A stretch of 64,000 nt of DNA from Pseudomonas peradeniyensis. Lineage in GTDB: Bacteria > Pseudomonadota > Gammaproteobacteria > Pseudomonadales > Pseudomonadaceae. The notes beneath the pieces were generated by a model. The model saw only the letters and a list, made by a program, of their open reading frames with translations. It was not told the origin of the DNA and ran no database searches. The stretch is from assembly GCF_014268935.2 (NCBI RefSeq), contig NZ_JABWRJ020000001.1, forward strand, positions 1,798,001-1,862,000, written 5' to 3'. Each line of letters opens with the position of its first letter. Position 1 is the first letter of the stretch. Shown piece by piece: positions 42,783 to 51,451 of this stretch. A program made the translations under genes and the position numbers.

Positions 42783-42981
42783 AGTCCGCCAACGTCAAAT
42801 GCCTCCCCAGTTTTAGACTTTTACCTGTTACGGCACTTCCTTGAAGAATTGGCTCTATATTTTCATAGCCAGCACGTGCCAAACCATCTCGCGTATCTGT
42901 GCCAAAGCGCACGAAATCATCTGCACTTGAAAAACCCTTTTGGATTACACCCCCTTTTGCACCAACAGTAAATCTATGACT
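42781..42981 (-). pseudogene. Displaced toxin fragment without a start codon
   Basis: An open - strand frame of about 66 codons with no start, ending in a TGA formed at the edge of copy C. It reads GAKGGVIQKGFSSADDFVRF and later GYENIEPILQGSAVTGKSLK, which looks like part of a polymorphic-toxin C-terminal domain (GFSSADDFVRFG is a typical nucleotidyl/DNA-binding-like start in such tips, by recall). It lies right after the cdiI stop. Confidence 0.55.
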
Positions 42982-43228
42982 TCAAGCCCTTCAGATGCTT
43001 GAATGGCCCCTCTTCCAAAGAGAACCCCATATCCAAGGCCAATTGAATAGCTTCGGCATATTCCTCATCACTTATAGATACATCATATTCGCAAATATGG
43101 TCACACAAAATCTCGAAAGCCAGACTCTCTTCACTATATCCGACATAATCTAATGCTCCCTGAAGCAGCGTAGAATCTAGCCGCCCCTGGAATCGCTCTC
43201 CAAATTTGACAATACGATCAGCGTACAT
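42974..43228 (-). CDS. cdiI: Cognate CDI immunity protein, MafI-like
   Basis: An 84-residue acidic protein starting 6 bases after the cdiA stop. GRLDSTLLQGALDYVGYSEESLAFEILCDHICEYDVSISDEEY matches what I recall of MafI-family immunity proteins, which protect against EndoU-type toxins such as Neisseria MafB. The toxin domain of the adjacent cdiA is also EndoU-like, so the pairing is consistent. The DNA is AT-richer than cdiA's body. Confidence 0.8.
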   Translation of the reverse strand: MYADRIVKFGERFQGRLDSTLLQGALDYVGYSEESLAFEILCDHICEYDVSISDEEYAEAIQLALDMGFSLEEGPFKHLKGLKS

Positions 43229-43234
43229 AGAGAC

Positions 43235-46200
43235 CTACTTTATGGGCTTATAGGTTGGAATTGGTGCATTATCGGGAAAGGCCGTGACCACCTTGCCTGT
43301 AGCTGGCTGGTAAACAACACGCATACGAACTCCGTCACGCACTTCATAAGCAACCCATTTGGCAGGATCGCCTTTGCTTGTATAAATCCCGCCAGTTCCT
43401 GTTTGGGCGTACCACTTGGTATTAGGAGACGTCGCAATGTCGCCAACCTCGTGAACTATTTTAACTGCCGACCAACTCTGAGGGAAAACTGTCTTCCCTG
43501 GTTGACCTGGCCACATATGGCCACCACTTCCAGGCTTGTCGCCATACAAAATATGTTTTTTAGCTTCAGGGGAAAGAATATCGACATAATCCTTTCCAGT
43601 CGCTTTTGCACCACCAAAGCCTGACGCACCTGCCCCGGGCCTAGATGCAATGATATCCCTTTCCGCCGCCGCCAGCTCAGCAAGGTTCCCCCCCACCTTC
43701 GGCTTGAGCCCTGACTCCGTATAGAAATACAGCTTTCCGTCCGAAGCCAGGTATTCAAAGCTGCCCGTCCTGCTGTTGAATACGGTTTGGTATCCATCCA
43801 GCTTGGCCACATTGGCGCCAACCCCACTGGCATCGAGATACCAGGCAGGTAGCCCGACCACCTCTCGAGCTGCAGCGCCCGCACCGGCCACGGTGCCCGC
43901 CCTCGCCGCCTCCTCGCTGGCTGCCAGCGCTCTAGCAACCTGCCCCAGTTTGGCCACCCGATTGACCGCGACGAAGTTCATGTAGAACTGCATCTGCCAG
44001 TCCATCTCGACCCTTGCCGCTTCCTCGGACTTGCCCTGCAGGCGCAGCAACCGTGATTGCACTTGCGCATCCTGCTTGGCCTGCAGGAACGACTTGACGA
44101 CTGCCTGCGGGTCGCGGGCCGAGGTCATCAGTTCATTAAGTATTCCTGTCGTAGTACGCTCAGGTTGCTTGACCAGTCCCTCGGCCAGCCCGGCAAGGTC
44201 CTTGAGGACGCCACTCAGGGCATCGCCAATCCCTTTGCCTGCACCTACGGCGTCCCCGCCCAAGTCGACTTTTTCGAAGTTCAGGTTCTTCTGGTAATAG
44301 TCGGCCCCCTTACCCGTCAGCGTGAACTCGCCATTCAACCTTGCATTATTGAAGTCAGCGCTGTGGTTCGTCGCATATGCCTCCAGCAACCCTAGCGTCT
44401 GCTCCGTGGTGTAACGCTTGTCTGGGTCCTCTATTACCGGGACGTCTCCCATGGCCTGGGGCACGTCGAAGCGCTTGGCCAGTGGCGTCAGTGCCTGGGC
44501 CAGGTACCTCATGGTGACGGGGTCGATAACCAGGCCTTCCTTGGTCAACATCTCCTGCCATTGTTTGTCGGTGAGGTAGGCGAATGCCCGGGCCATGCGT
44601 TGCTCGGCCTCTTCGGGGCTGATGCCCTGCGCCTTGGCCAACGCCTCGGCCTGGCCCTTGATCAGGCGCATTTCGTCCGGGTGCGCCTGACGGTTGTACT
44701 GGTCGGCCATCTGCGCGACCCAAGAACCCTTGTGGATATCGCCCCCAGCCAAGCCGGCCGAGGTCATGCCGATCAGCTGGGCGAACGCTTCTCGCAACTC
44801 GGGCTTGGATGCGAAACGCTCCTTGAGCACGCCGGCCATGGCCTGGCTGGCCCCCGCCGCCACGGCACCCGTGATGAAATCGCCCCCCGTCGCCGAAGAA
44901 ATGGCGCCACCGGCCAGTGCGTGCAGTGTGGTGCGGCCAATACCCCCTTCTTTCCACATCGCCGCAGTGCTGTTGTCCTTGGCCGACTCCGCCATGCTGA
45001 CCTGCTTGTCGGCATAGGTCCCGATGTTGTTGAAGGCCACGGCAGCCGCGACGGTCGCCGCTTGCGAGACCAGCCCCTGGAGCAGGTTGTCGCTGAGGCT
45101 GCCGCCATTGACCGCCGTCTTGACCAGACCGGACGTCAGGCCGATAGCACCGGCATGCAGGCTGAAGCCACCGATACCTTCCAGGGTGCCCAGGTTGAAA
45201 CCATTGGTTTTGTTGAATGCCGCATCGGTGCCGCGCAACGCCGGGGTGATGAACTTCTGCGCCAGCCCGGCGACCGCCATGGAGATCGCGGCATTCTTCA
45301 GGCTGTCCTTGCTGAACGTCTCCTTCAGCGCCTTGCCCAGGTTGCCCTTGTTGTTGATGGTGCTGGCCGCGCCGGTAGTCGCCAGGCTCGTGGCACCGGC
45401 CAACGGCACGCCTGTCAGCCCCAACCCCGCCGGGCCCATGGCCACGGCCATCAGAATGGCGATGGCCAGCTGGGCGGCCGGGCCAAGGCCGGAGTTGTTG
45501 TACTTGAAGCTGGTATGGATCTCTTGCACCTGGCGCCAGTCGACGCCGCCTTGCGCTTCCAGGTCCTTGAGCCAGGCCAGCTTGGGATCGGCCTTGACCA
45601 TCGCGTCGATGGACTCATGCACCGACTGCTGGTTGACCTGCCGCACATCCGCGCGAATCTTGCCGACGGCGTTGATCAGTACTTCGCCCTGGGCCACCAG
45701 TTCGCTCTGACGCAAGGTCTCGTCGCTACGCCCCTTGCCCTTCATGCTGAACCAGCCGGCGTCGGACTTGCTCTTCTCGTGGCTCTCGTCGTGCAGGTCC
45801 TTGACCCCTTCGAAGGTGATGTCACCCCCGCTGTCCAGGGTCAGGTCGGCGCCACTGGTGAGTTTGGCGGCCTGGTAGAGCTGGTCACCCTTGCTTACCA
45901 GGTGCAGGTCGGCGCCGCTGGTAATCTTGCTGCCGACATGGGTGAGCTGGGTAACTTCGTCGCGCTGGGTCTGCTTGCTGCCCCAGCCTCCCTTCTTCTT
46001 CATGTCGTAGAGCGAGTAGTCGCGCTCCTGCCCGGCGATCAGGCTGATATCGTTGCCGGCATAGACATACGCCTCGTCACCGGCTTGCAGATTGCTGGCC
46101 ACCAGGTTGACGTCGGTGCCGGCAACGGCATTCAGGCCGCTTCCGGCACTGAAGCTGGCCGCGACCAGACGGCTGTGCTCCTCGACTTCGTGGATTTTCT

Positions 46201-49200
46201 TGTTGCCTTTCTTGCTGCGGCTGTCGATCGCATGGGAGTCTTCACCGGCCACCAGGCTGATATTGCCCACGGCACTGGCTTCAAGGCGCTTGCCCGCCTT
46301 GGCGCTGCTCGCCTCGACATACAGATCACGGCCTGCCTGCAAGTTGACGTTGCCTGCGGCCTCCAGGCTGGAGCCCAGCTGGGTGACCGTATCTTCCGTG
46401 CGCAACCCACGGCGCAGGGCTTCGCGAGTGATGGTGCGATCCTGCACGGCAAGCAGGTTGATGTCGCCTCCGGCCTTGGCTTTCAGGTCGCCACCGCTGC
46501 TGATCTGGCCCTTGTTGGTCAGGTCGCCAGCGGCATTGAGGTTCATGGCGCCACGCGCCCGGATGATGGCGCCGGCATCCAGATGGGTCTTGCTCCCCGC
46601 ACCCACCACCACTTCGGTAGCGGTACGGTCGTTGAGGATCTCGCCCTTGAGCGACTCAAGGTCGACCCGGTTGCCACGGATCTCACCGGCCAGGGCATTG
46701 CGGATGCTGTCCTGGGCCATCAGGGTCAGGTGTTCATTGGCCACGGCCAGGCCGCCCTGGTACAGACTGCCGCCGGCTACGGCCGTCAGGTCGTTGCTCG
46801 CCCGCAGGCTACCGACACTCTTCAGGTCGCCGCCGGTGACCAGGTTTAGGTCACGCCCCTGGATCAGGCTACCGCCACGCAGGTTGCGCGAATCGACCTT
46901 GGCCAGGTACAGCACCGGGGCCAGGACCTTCTCGCCCCCGACAACCCGCTCTTCCATCCAAACGATGTCATGGGTCAACGCCGCGACCTGTTCGCCGGTA
47001 AGGCCCACGCCCACGCTCAGGCCAAGGGCATCCTTGCTGGCCACGGCGTTGTCCATCAGGTACTTGAACTGCTCGTAGTCACTGGCCAGGCCATCGGCGA
47101 GGAAGCGCTGGCCGGTCTGCGCGCGCACTGCATCGGCGATCAGGCGCGTCTCGTAGCGGCCGTCGCCAAGGCGGCGCCAAGCCTGGTCGGGGTCGAAGCC
47201 GAGGTTGCCGAGCAGATAGTCCGAGGCCATGAAGCGCCCCAGGTCGGTAAGCTCGGGGTTGGTCTCGATCAGGTAGTGGGCGGTCGGGTCCTGAGTACGC
47301 ACGAACAAGCCGTACTCACCCTGCGGCAAACGGAAACTCGGCAAGGCGGTCGGGTCGACGCTGACGAACGGGGCGCCGCTGAAGTCGACCGGGACGAAGC
47401 TGATCTGGGTGCTGCCGTCGGCAGCCGTGGTTTCGACACGTTTGACATCGGCTGGCAAGCCCGGATCACCGGCCTGGGTGCCGATTACTATGCGTACCCC
47501 ACCCGCTCCTACGGCCGCACTGTCCAGGGTCTTGGCGCTGAGCTGGGCATTGCTCTGTGCATCGAGGGTGCCGTTGACCAGCTCGCCGCTGACGTTCAGC
47601 GCCAGGGTGCCACCGGCCTGGACGGTGCCGACGTAGGCGGTGTCGGTACCGGGCTCGACGCGGGTAATGGGCTTTTCACTGGGGTACATGGTCACGGCGG
47701 CCGGTATCGGCGCCTGCTTGTCCGGCGGCAGGCCTCGGTTCACCGCATTCCAGGCGTTGGTGGCCGCCTCGGTGACACGGTAGGCGCCCTTGCTCACCCC
47801 CTGCAGCCAGTAACTGACCTCCTCGATCTCCTTGTCCAGGGTCCGACCACGGTTGTGGAAGTTCACCGCACTGGCGGTCAGGTCGCCGTTGGCTGCCAGC
47901 AGGCTCTGGCGGTTGTCCACCGTGCTCGCATCGAGCGCCATGTCACGGTTGGCCAGCAGTCGAGCCGCGGGCGAATCGCTTTCGATGGTGCCTTTGTAGG
48001 TGGTGGTGACGATGTAGGATCCGGAGTGACTACGACCGCTGCAGTCAGTGCAGTTGATGCGGATGTAGCGGTCGGCGATGGTCCGGCCGGGGACGAAGAT
48101 AGCCTTGGCGTTCTCCAGTGAATCGACCTTGAGGTCGATGCTGCCTTCACTCTCGATACTGCCCGAGAGGTTCTGCAGGCTCGCCGCCCGGCCTCCACCC
48201 AACGCCGCGTAACTGAAATCGCCCTTGCTGTAGATGTCGGCGTAGCGGTTGAGCAGGCTGCTACTGCGCAGCGCCAACGGACCGCCGGCGAACAGCAGGC
48301 TGTCCTGCTGGTTGTTGATCGCCCCGCTGGCGCGCAGGGTCGCCTTGCCCTGGGCGCCGAGGGTGCCCTGGTTGTCGATGCTCGCGGCCGTGATGTCCAG
48401 AATCTGGCTGCTGGTCAGCCGGCCACGGTTGCTCAGCGCACCGCCCAACTGCACGGTCATCGCCTCTTTGCTGGCGATACGGCCACCGTCCTGGGTCAGG
48501 TTGGCGCCGTTGATGCTCATGGCCTTCAAGCTGGAGAACAGGCCACGGTTGATCAGGTCGCCGGCAATCTCCAGGGTCAGCTTGCCGTCGGTGACCAGCT
48601 CGCCGGCATTGGTCAGCTGCGTGCCGGCCAGGCGCAGGTCGCTGGCACTGGCGATACGCTCGCCTGCGCCCAAAGTGATTGCCTGCAGGCCACTGACATC
48701 CAGGGCGCCATTGCTGTGCCAGGTGCCCACGCCGGTGACGTTGGCAAAGGTCCAGATGCCCTTGCCCATGCTGCTGAGGGTGCCCTGGCTACCACTGAAA
48801 CTGTTGGCATCAAGCACCAGGCTGCCGAGCCCGGCGTGCTCCACGCTACCGCCCTGGTTGAGCAGGCTTGCGGCCTTGACCTCGAGGTCGGTGGTGGCGC
48901 TGGCAATACGGCCACCGCGGTTGTCCAGCACACCGCTCAGCGCGATGCTGGCCTTGTCGCCGGCATGGGCGATCAGCTTGCCGCCGCTGTTGTCCAGGCT
49001 CTGGCCCTTGAGCTGCACGGTGTCGCTGGCCTCGATCAGGCCGCTGCGGTTGATCAGGCGCTGCACGGTCAGTTGCTGGTTGCCGGCCAGGCTGGTCAGG
49101 CTGCCGTTGCTGTTGTCGGCATCGCCGGCCACCAGGGTGATGGCGCTGGCGGTCAGGCTGCCCTGCTGGTTGTCCAGGCGGCCTGCGCCGAGCAACAGTT

Positions 49201-51403
49201 CGGCCAGCGAGCCCCCAGCGACCAGCTTGCCTTGCTGGTTGCGCACGGCGGCGGCCTTGACCAGCAGGCCTTCGCTGCCGGCCAACACCTGGCCACCGAC
49301 ACGGTTGTCGACGCTGTCGGCGACCAGCTCCAGGCGGCTGCCGAGCAACTGCCCCGCGCGGTTGTCCAGGGTGCCGTGGGTAGCGCTGGTCTTCACCGTC
49401 TTCTGCCCGACCACCACGCCGGCCTGGTTATCGATACTGGCGGCGTCAATGTCCACATTGGCGACAGTCGCCTGCAAGCGTCCGCCACTGTTGTTCACGG
49501 CGCCGCTGGCCTTGACGCTCAGCGCGCCCTCGTCAGCCACCACGCGGCCTTTCTGGCTGTTGTCCAGTGAGGTGCCATCGAGCGTGACGCTGGCGCCCAG
49601 CAGGGCGCCGCCTTTGTTGATCAATGCACCGCCGTCGACCTGCAAGTGGGTCTTGGCCTGCAAGGTGCCGCCGCTGTTGTCCAGGCGCTGGTGCGCGGTG
49701 ACGGTCGCCGTGCCCTCGGTGGCCACGACGCTGCCACCCTGGTTGTCGAACTGACCGGCCGTGACGACAAGGCTCTTGCCCACCACGCTGCCGCCCCGGT
49801 TGGCCAGGCTGCCCGCCTTGAGCTGCTGGTGGCTGGCAGAGAGCGTGCCGCCCAGGTTGTTCAGTTGCGTCACGTCGACGGTCAGCTGGCCATCGCTGGC
49901 GATCAGGCCTTTGACCCCGTTGTTGACCTGGCCGCCGTTTACCTGCAGTTCGCTTACCCCAAGCACCTGGCCGCCCTGGTTGTCCAGGCGCTCACGGGCG
50001 CTGACGGTGGTGCTGCCGTCGCTGCTCAAGACGCCGGCATCGCGGTTGTCCAGCACCCGGCTGGTGACCTTCAGCGCGCTGCTTGCGAGGATTTGGCCGT
50101 TGCGGTTGTCCAGTGTGTCGGCCGCCAGGGTCTGGCGTTGGCCTTTGAGCGCGCCGCCACTGTTCACTACGGTATCGCTGACCGTCAGCGTCAAGTCGCG
50201 GCTGGCCACTATCTGCCCGCTGTTGACCAGGCCGGTGCTGGTGAGGGTCAGGTCGGCATTATCGTTGCGGCGCTGGTCCGCCTCGACCCCGGCCTCGATC
50301 ACCCCCTGGTTGCGCACCTGCGCGCCGTCCACCGTCACGTGCTGACGTGCCGCCAGGCTCTGGCGCACTTGCACGTCGCCGCCGCTGCGCACGTTGGCCT
50401 CGCCCCCGGCGTAGGTGTTGCCGGTCAGCTCCACCTCGCCGGCCTTGAGCTGAATGTCGCGGCTGGCACTGGCGTTGGCCAGGGTCAGCTTGCCACTGGC
50501 GTCGATATCCAGGTCGCCGCCTGCGGCCGCCACGTCGCCGGCCAGGCGTACACCCACGCCCTGTTCGGTACCCACCAGGCGGATCGCCCCGGCGTACATG
50601 CCGCCCAGCGCCGTGCTGTCGATGGCCAGGCTCGGCGCCGCGCTGCCATCGCTGGCGCGGGCGCTGGCCTTGAGGGTGTCGGCATCGACGTCGTTGCGCC
50701 CGGTGACGATATCCAGTTGCTTGGCGTGCAGCTTGGCGTTGACCTTGGCGCTGCGGGTGATCAGCTCGAAGCTGTCGAGGTTGCCGGCATCGAGCCCGGT
50801 GCCTTCGATGGCAATGGCACCGCCCTCGACCCGGTAGCTGCGCACCTGGCCGTTGTCGAGGATCGGCTTGCCGGTGCTCAGGGTCACCCGCGGCGTGTTG
50901 ATGAAGCCGCAGCCGTCGCAGGTAATGCCGTGGGGGTTGGCGACGATGACCCGGGCGCTCTGCCCGGCCACCTCGGTGTAGCCGCGCATGATACTGGGGT
51001 TGCTGCCGGTCACCTCGTTGAGGATGGTGCTGGCCGCCGTGCCCTGCAGGTTTGGGTTGCCGAGGATGATCCCGCCCAGCTGGGTGCCCTGGGTGCGCCC
51101 GGTGGCATTGTTGAGGATCAGCCCCTGCTGGCCGACGTTGTAGTCGCTGAACTGGTTGTGTGACAGGCCGCTGCCGTTGGGCGCGGCGATGTTGACGATG
51201 GGCACGCCGTTGCCTGCCTGGCCCAGGCTGGTGCCTGGGGCGCTGACCGCGATACCGTCGGCCTGGGCCCAGATCGGCTGCCAGAACATGACGTTGGCCA
51301 GCAGAAACGCCAGGCCGCGCTTGGGCAGGCCGCAGAAGCGCTCACGGGGCTGAATTTGGGCCGAGCGTTGGCGGGCCAGGAAGGCAAACAGGCGGACGTC
51401 CAT
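43235..51403 (-). CDS. cdiA: CDI exoprotein CdiA with C-terminal EndoU RNase domain
   Basis: A 2722-residue two-partner secreted toxin filament. An extended signal peptide (about 1-49, LAFLLANVMFWQPIWAQA) leads into the TPS domain (HNQFSDYNVGQQGLILNN, VIVANPHGITCDGCGFINTP). Then come many FHA-type repeats (LDNRGG/LDNSGG units, about 330-950). A receptor-binding middle and a second repeat block follow. The pretoxin part holds AALLQGLVSQAATVAAAVAF. The last 119 residues carry KKHILYGD, GSGGHMWPGQPGKTVFP and KVVTAFP, the His, His and Thr set of bacterial EndoU RNases. The final 450 bases are AT-richer, as expected for an exchanged toxin tip. Confidence 0.93.
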   Translation of the reverse strand: MDVRLFAFLARQRSAQIQPRERFCGLPKRGLAFLLANVMFWQPIWAQADGIAVSAPGTSLGQAGNGVPIVNIAAPNGSGLSHNQFSDYNVGQQGLILNNATGRTQGTQLGGIILGNPNLQGTAASTILNEVTGSNPSIMRGYTEVAGQSARVIVANPHGITCDGCGFINTPRVTLSTGKPILDNGQVRSYRVEGGAIAIEGTGLDAGNLDSFELITRSAKVNAKLHAKQLDIVTGRNDVDADTLKASARASDGSAAPSLAIDSTALGGMYAGAIRLVGTEQGVGVRLAGDVAAAGGDLDIDASGKLTLANASASRDIQLKAGEVELTGNTYAGGEANVRSGGDVQVRQSLAARQHVTVDGAQVRNQGVIEAGVEADQRRNDNADLTLTSTGLVNSGQIVASRDLTLTVSDTVVNSGGALKGQRQTLAADTLDNRNGQILASSALKVTSRVLDNRDAGVLSSDGSTTVSARERLDNQGGQVLGVSELQVNGGQVNNGVKGLIASDGQLTVDVTQLNNLGGTLSASHQQLKAGSLANRGGSVVGKSLVVTAGQFDNQGGSVVATEGTATVTAHQRLDNSGGTLQAKTHLQVDGGALINKGGALLGASVTLDGTSLDNSQKGRVVADEGALSVKASGAVNNSGGRLQATVANVDIDAASIDNQAGVVVGQKTVKTSATHGTLDNRAGQLLGSRLELVADSVDNRVGGQVLAGSEGLLVKAAAVRNQQGKLVAGGSLAELLLGAGRLDNQQGSLTASAITLVAGDADNSNGSLTSLAGNQQLTVQRLINRSGLIEASDTVQLKGQSLDNSGGKLIAHAGDKASIALSGVLDNRGGRIASATTDLEVKAASLLNQGGSVEHAGLGSLVLDANSFSGSQGTLSSMGKGIWTFANVTGVGTWHSNGALDVSGLQAITLGAGERIASASDLRLAGTQLTNAGELVTDGKLTLEIAGDLINRGLFSSLKAMSINGANLTQDGGRIASKEAMTVQLGGALSNRGRLTSSQILDITAASIDNQGTLGAQGKATLRASGAINNQQDSLLFAGGPLALRSSSLLNRYADIYSKGDFSYAALGGGRAASLQNLSGSIESEGSIDLKVDSLENAKAIFVPGRTIADRYIRINCTDCSGRSHSGSYIVTTTYKGTIESDSPAARLLANRDMALDASTVDNRQSLLAANGDLTASAVNFHNRGRTLDKEIEEVSYWLQGVSKGAYRVTEAATNAWNAVNRGLPPDKQAPIPAAVTMYPSEKPITRVEPGTDTAYVGTVQAGGTLALNVSGELVNGTLDAQSNAQLSAKTLDSAAVGAGGVRIVIGTQAGDPGLPADVKRVETTAADGSTQISFVPVDFSGAPFVSVDPTALPSFRLPQGEYGLFVRTQDPTAHYLIETNPELTDLGRFMASDYLLGNLGFDPDQAWRRLGDGRYETRLIADAVRAQTGQRFLADGLASDYEQFKYLMDNAVASKDALGLSVGVGLTGEQVAALTHDIVWMEERVVGGEKVLAPVLYLAKVDSRNLRGGSLIQGRDLNLVTGGDLKSVGSLRASNDLTAVAGGSLYQGGLAVANEHLTLMAQDSIRNALAGEIRGNRVDLESLKGEILNDRTATEVVVGAGSKTHLDAGAIIRARGAMNLNAAGDLTNKGQISSGGDLKAKAGGDINLLAVQDRTITREALRRGLRTEDTVTQLGSSLEAAGNVNLQAGRDLYVEASSAKAGKRLEASAVGNISLVAGEDSHAIDSRSKKGNKKIHEVEEHSRLVAASFSAGSGLNAVAGTDVNLVASNLQAGDEAYVYAGNDISLIAGQERDYSLYDMKKKGGWGSKQTQRDEVTQLTHVGSKITSGADLHLVSKGDQLYQAAKLTSGADLTLDSGGDITFEGVKDLHDESHEKSKSDAGWFSMKGKGRSDETLRQSELVAQGEVLINAVGKIRADVRQVNQQSVHESIDAMVKADPKLAWLKDLEAQGGVDWRQVQEIHTSFKYNNSGLGPAAQLAIAILMAVAMGPAGLGLTGVPLAGATSLATTGAASTINNKGNLGKALKETFSKDSLKNAAISMAVAGLAQKFITPALRGTDAAFNKTNGFNLGTLEGIGGFSLHAGAIGLTSGLVKTAVNGGSLSDNLLQGLVSQAATVAAAVAFNNIGTYADKQVSMAESAKDNSTAAMWKEGGIGRTTLHALAGGAISSATGGDFITGAVAAGASQAMAGVLKERFASKPELREAFAQLIGMTSAGLAGGDIHKGSWVAQMADQYNRQAHPDEMRLIKGQAEALAKAQGISPEEAEQRMARAFAYLTDKQWQEMLTKEGLVIDPVTMRYLAQALTPLAKRFDVPQAMGDVPVIEDPDKRYTTEQTLGLLEAYATNHSADFNNARLNGEFTLTGKGADYYQKNLNFEKVDLGGDAVGAGKGIGDALSGVLKDLAGLAEGLVKQPERTTTGILNELMTSARDPQAVVKSFLQAKQDAQVQSRLLRLQGKSEEAARVEMDWQMQFYMNFVAVNRVAKLGQVARALAASEEAARAGTVAGAGAAAREVVGLPAWYLDASGVGANVAKLDGYQTVFNSRTGSFEYLASDGKLYFYTESGLKPKVGGNLAELAAAERDIIASRPGAGASGFGGAKATGKDYVDILSPEAKKHILYGDKPGSGGHMWPGQPGKTVFPQSWSAVKIVHEVGDIATSPNTKWYAQTGTGGIYTSKGDPAKWVAYEVRDGVRMRVVYQPATGKVVTAFPDNAPIPTYKPIK

Positions 51404-51451
51404 GTGGAATCTCGTGGGTAAGGCGGGGATGAGTCGGGTGAGTCAGATGAG

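Noticed and set aside
48400..50300. Regularly spaced TTGTCCAGG/TTGTCGA words resembling a direct-repeat array
   Set aside because: They are codons of the LDNxGG haemagglutinin repeats of cdiA, not a CRISPR or iteron array.
44561..51163. Several 300-760 codon + strand frames opposite cdiA
   Set aside because: They mirror the repetitive cdiA coding sequence and have Ala/Leu/Val/Gln-biased translations without starts or ribosome binding sites.
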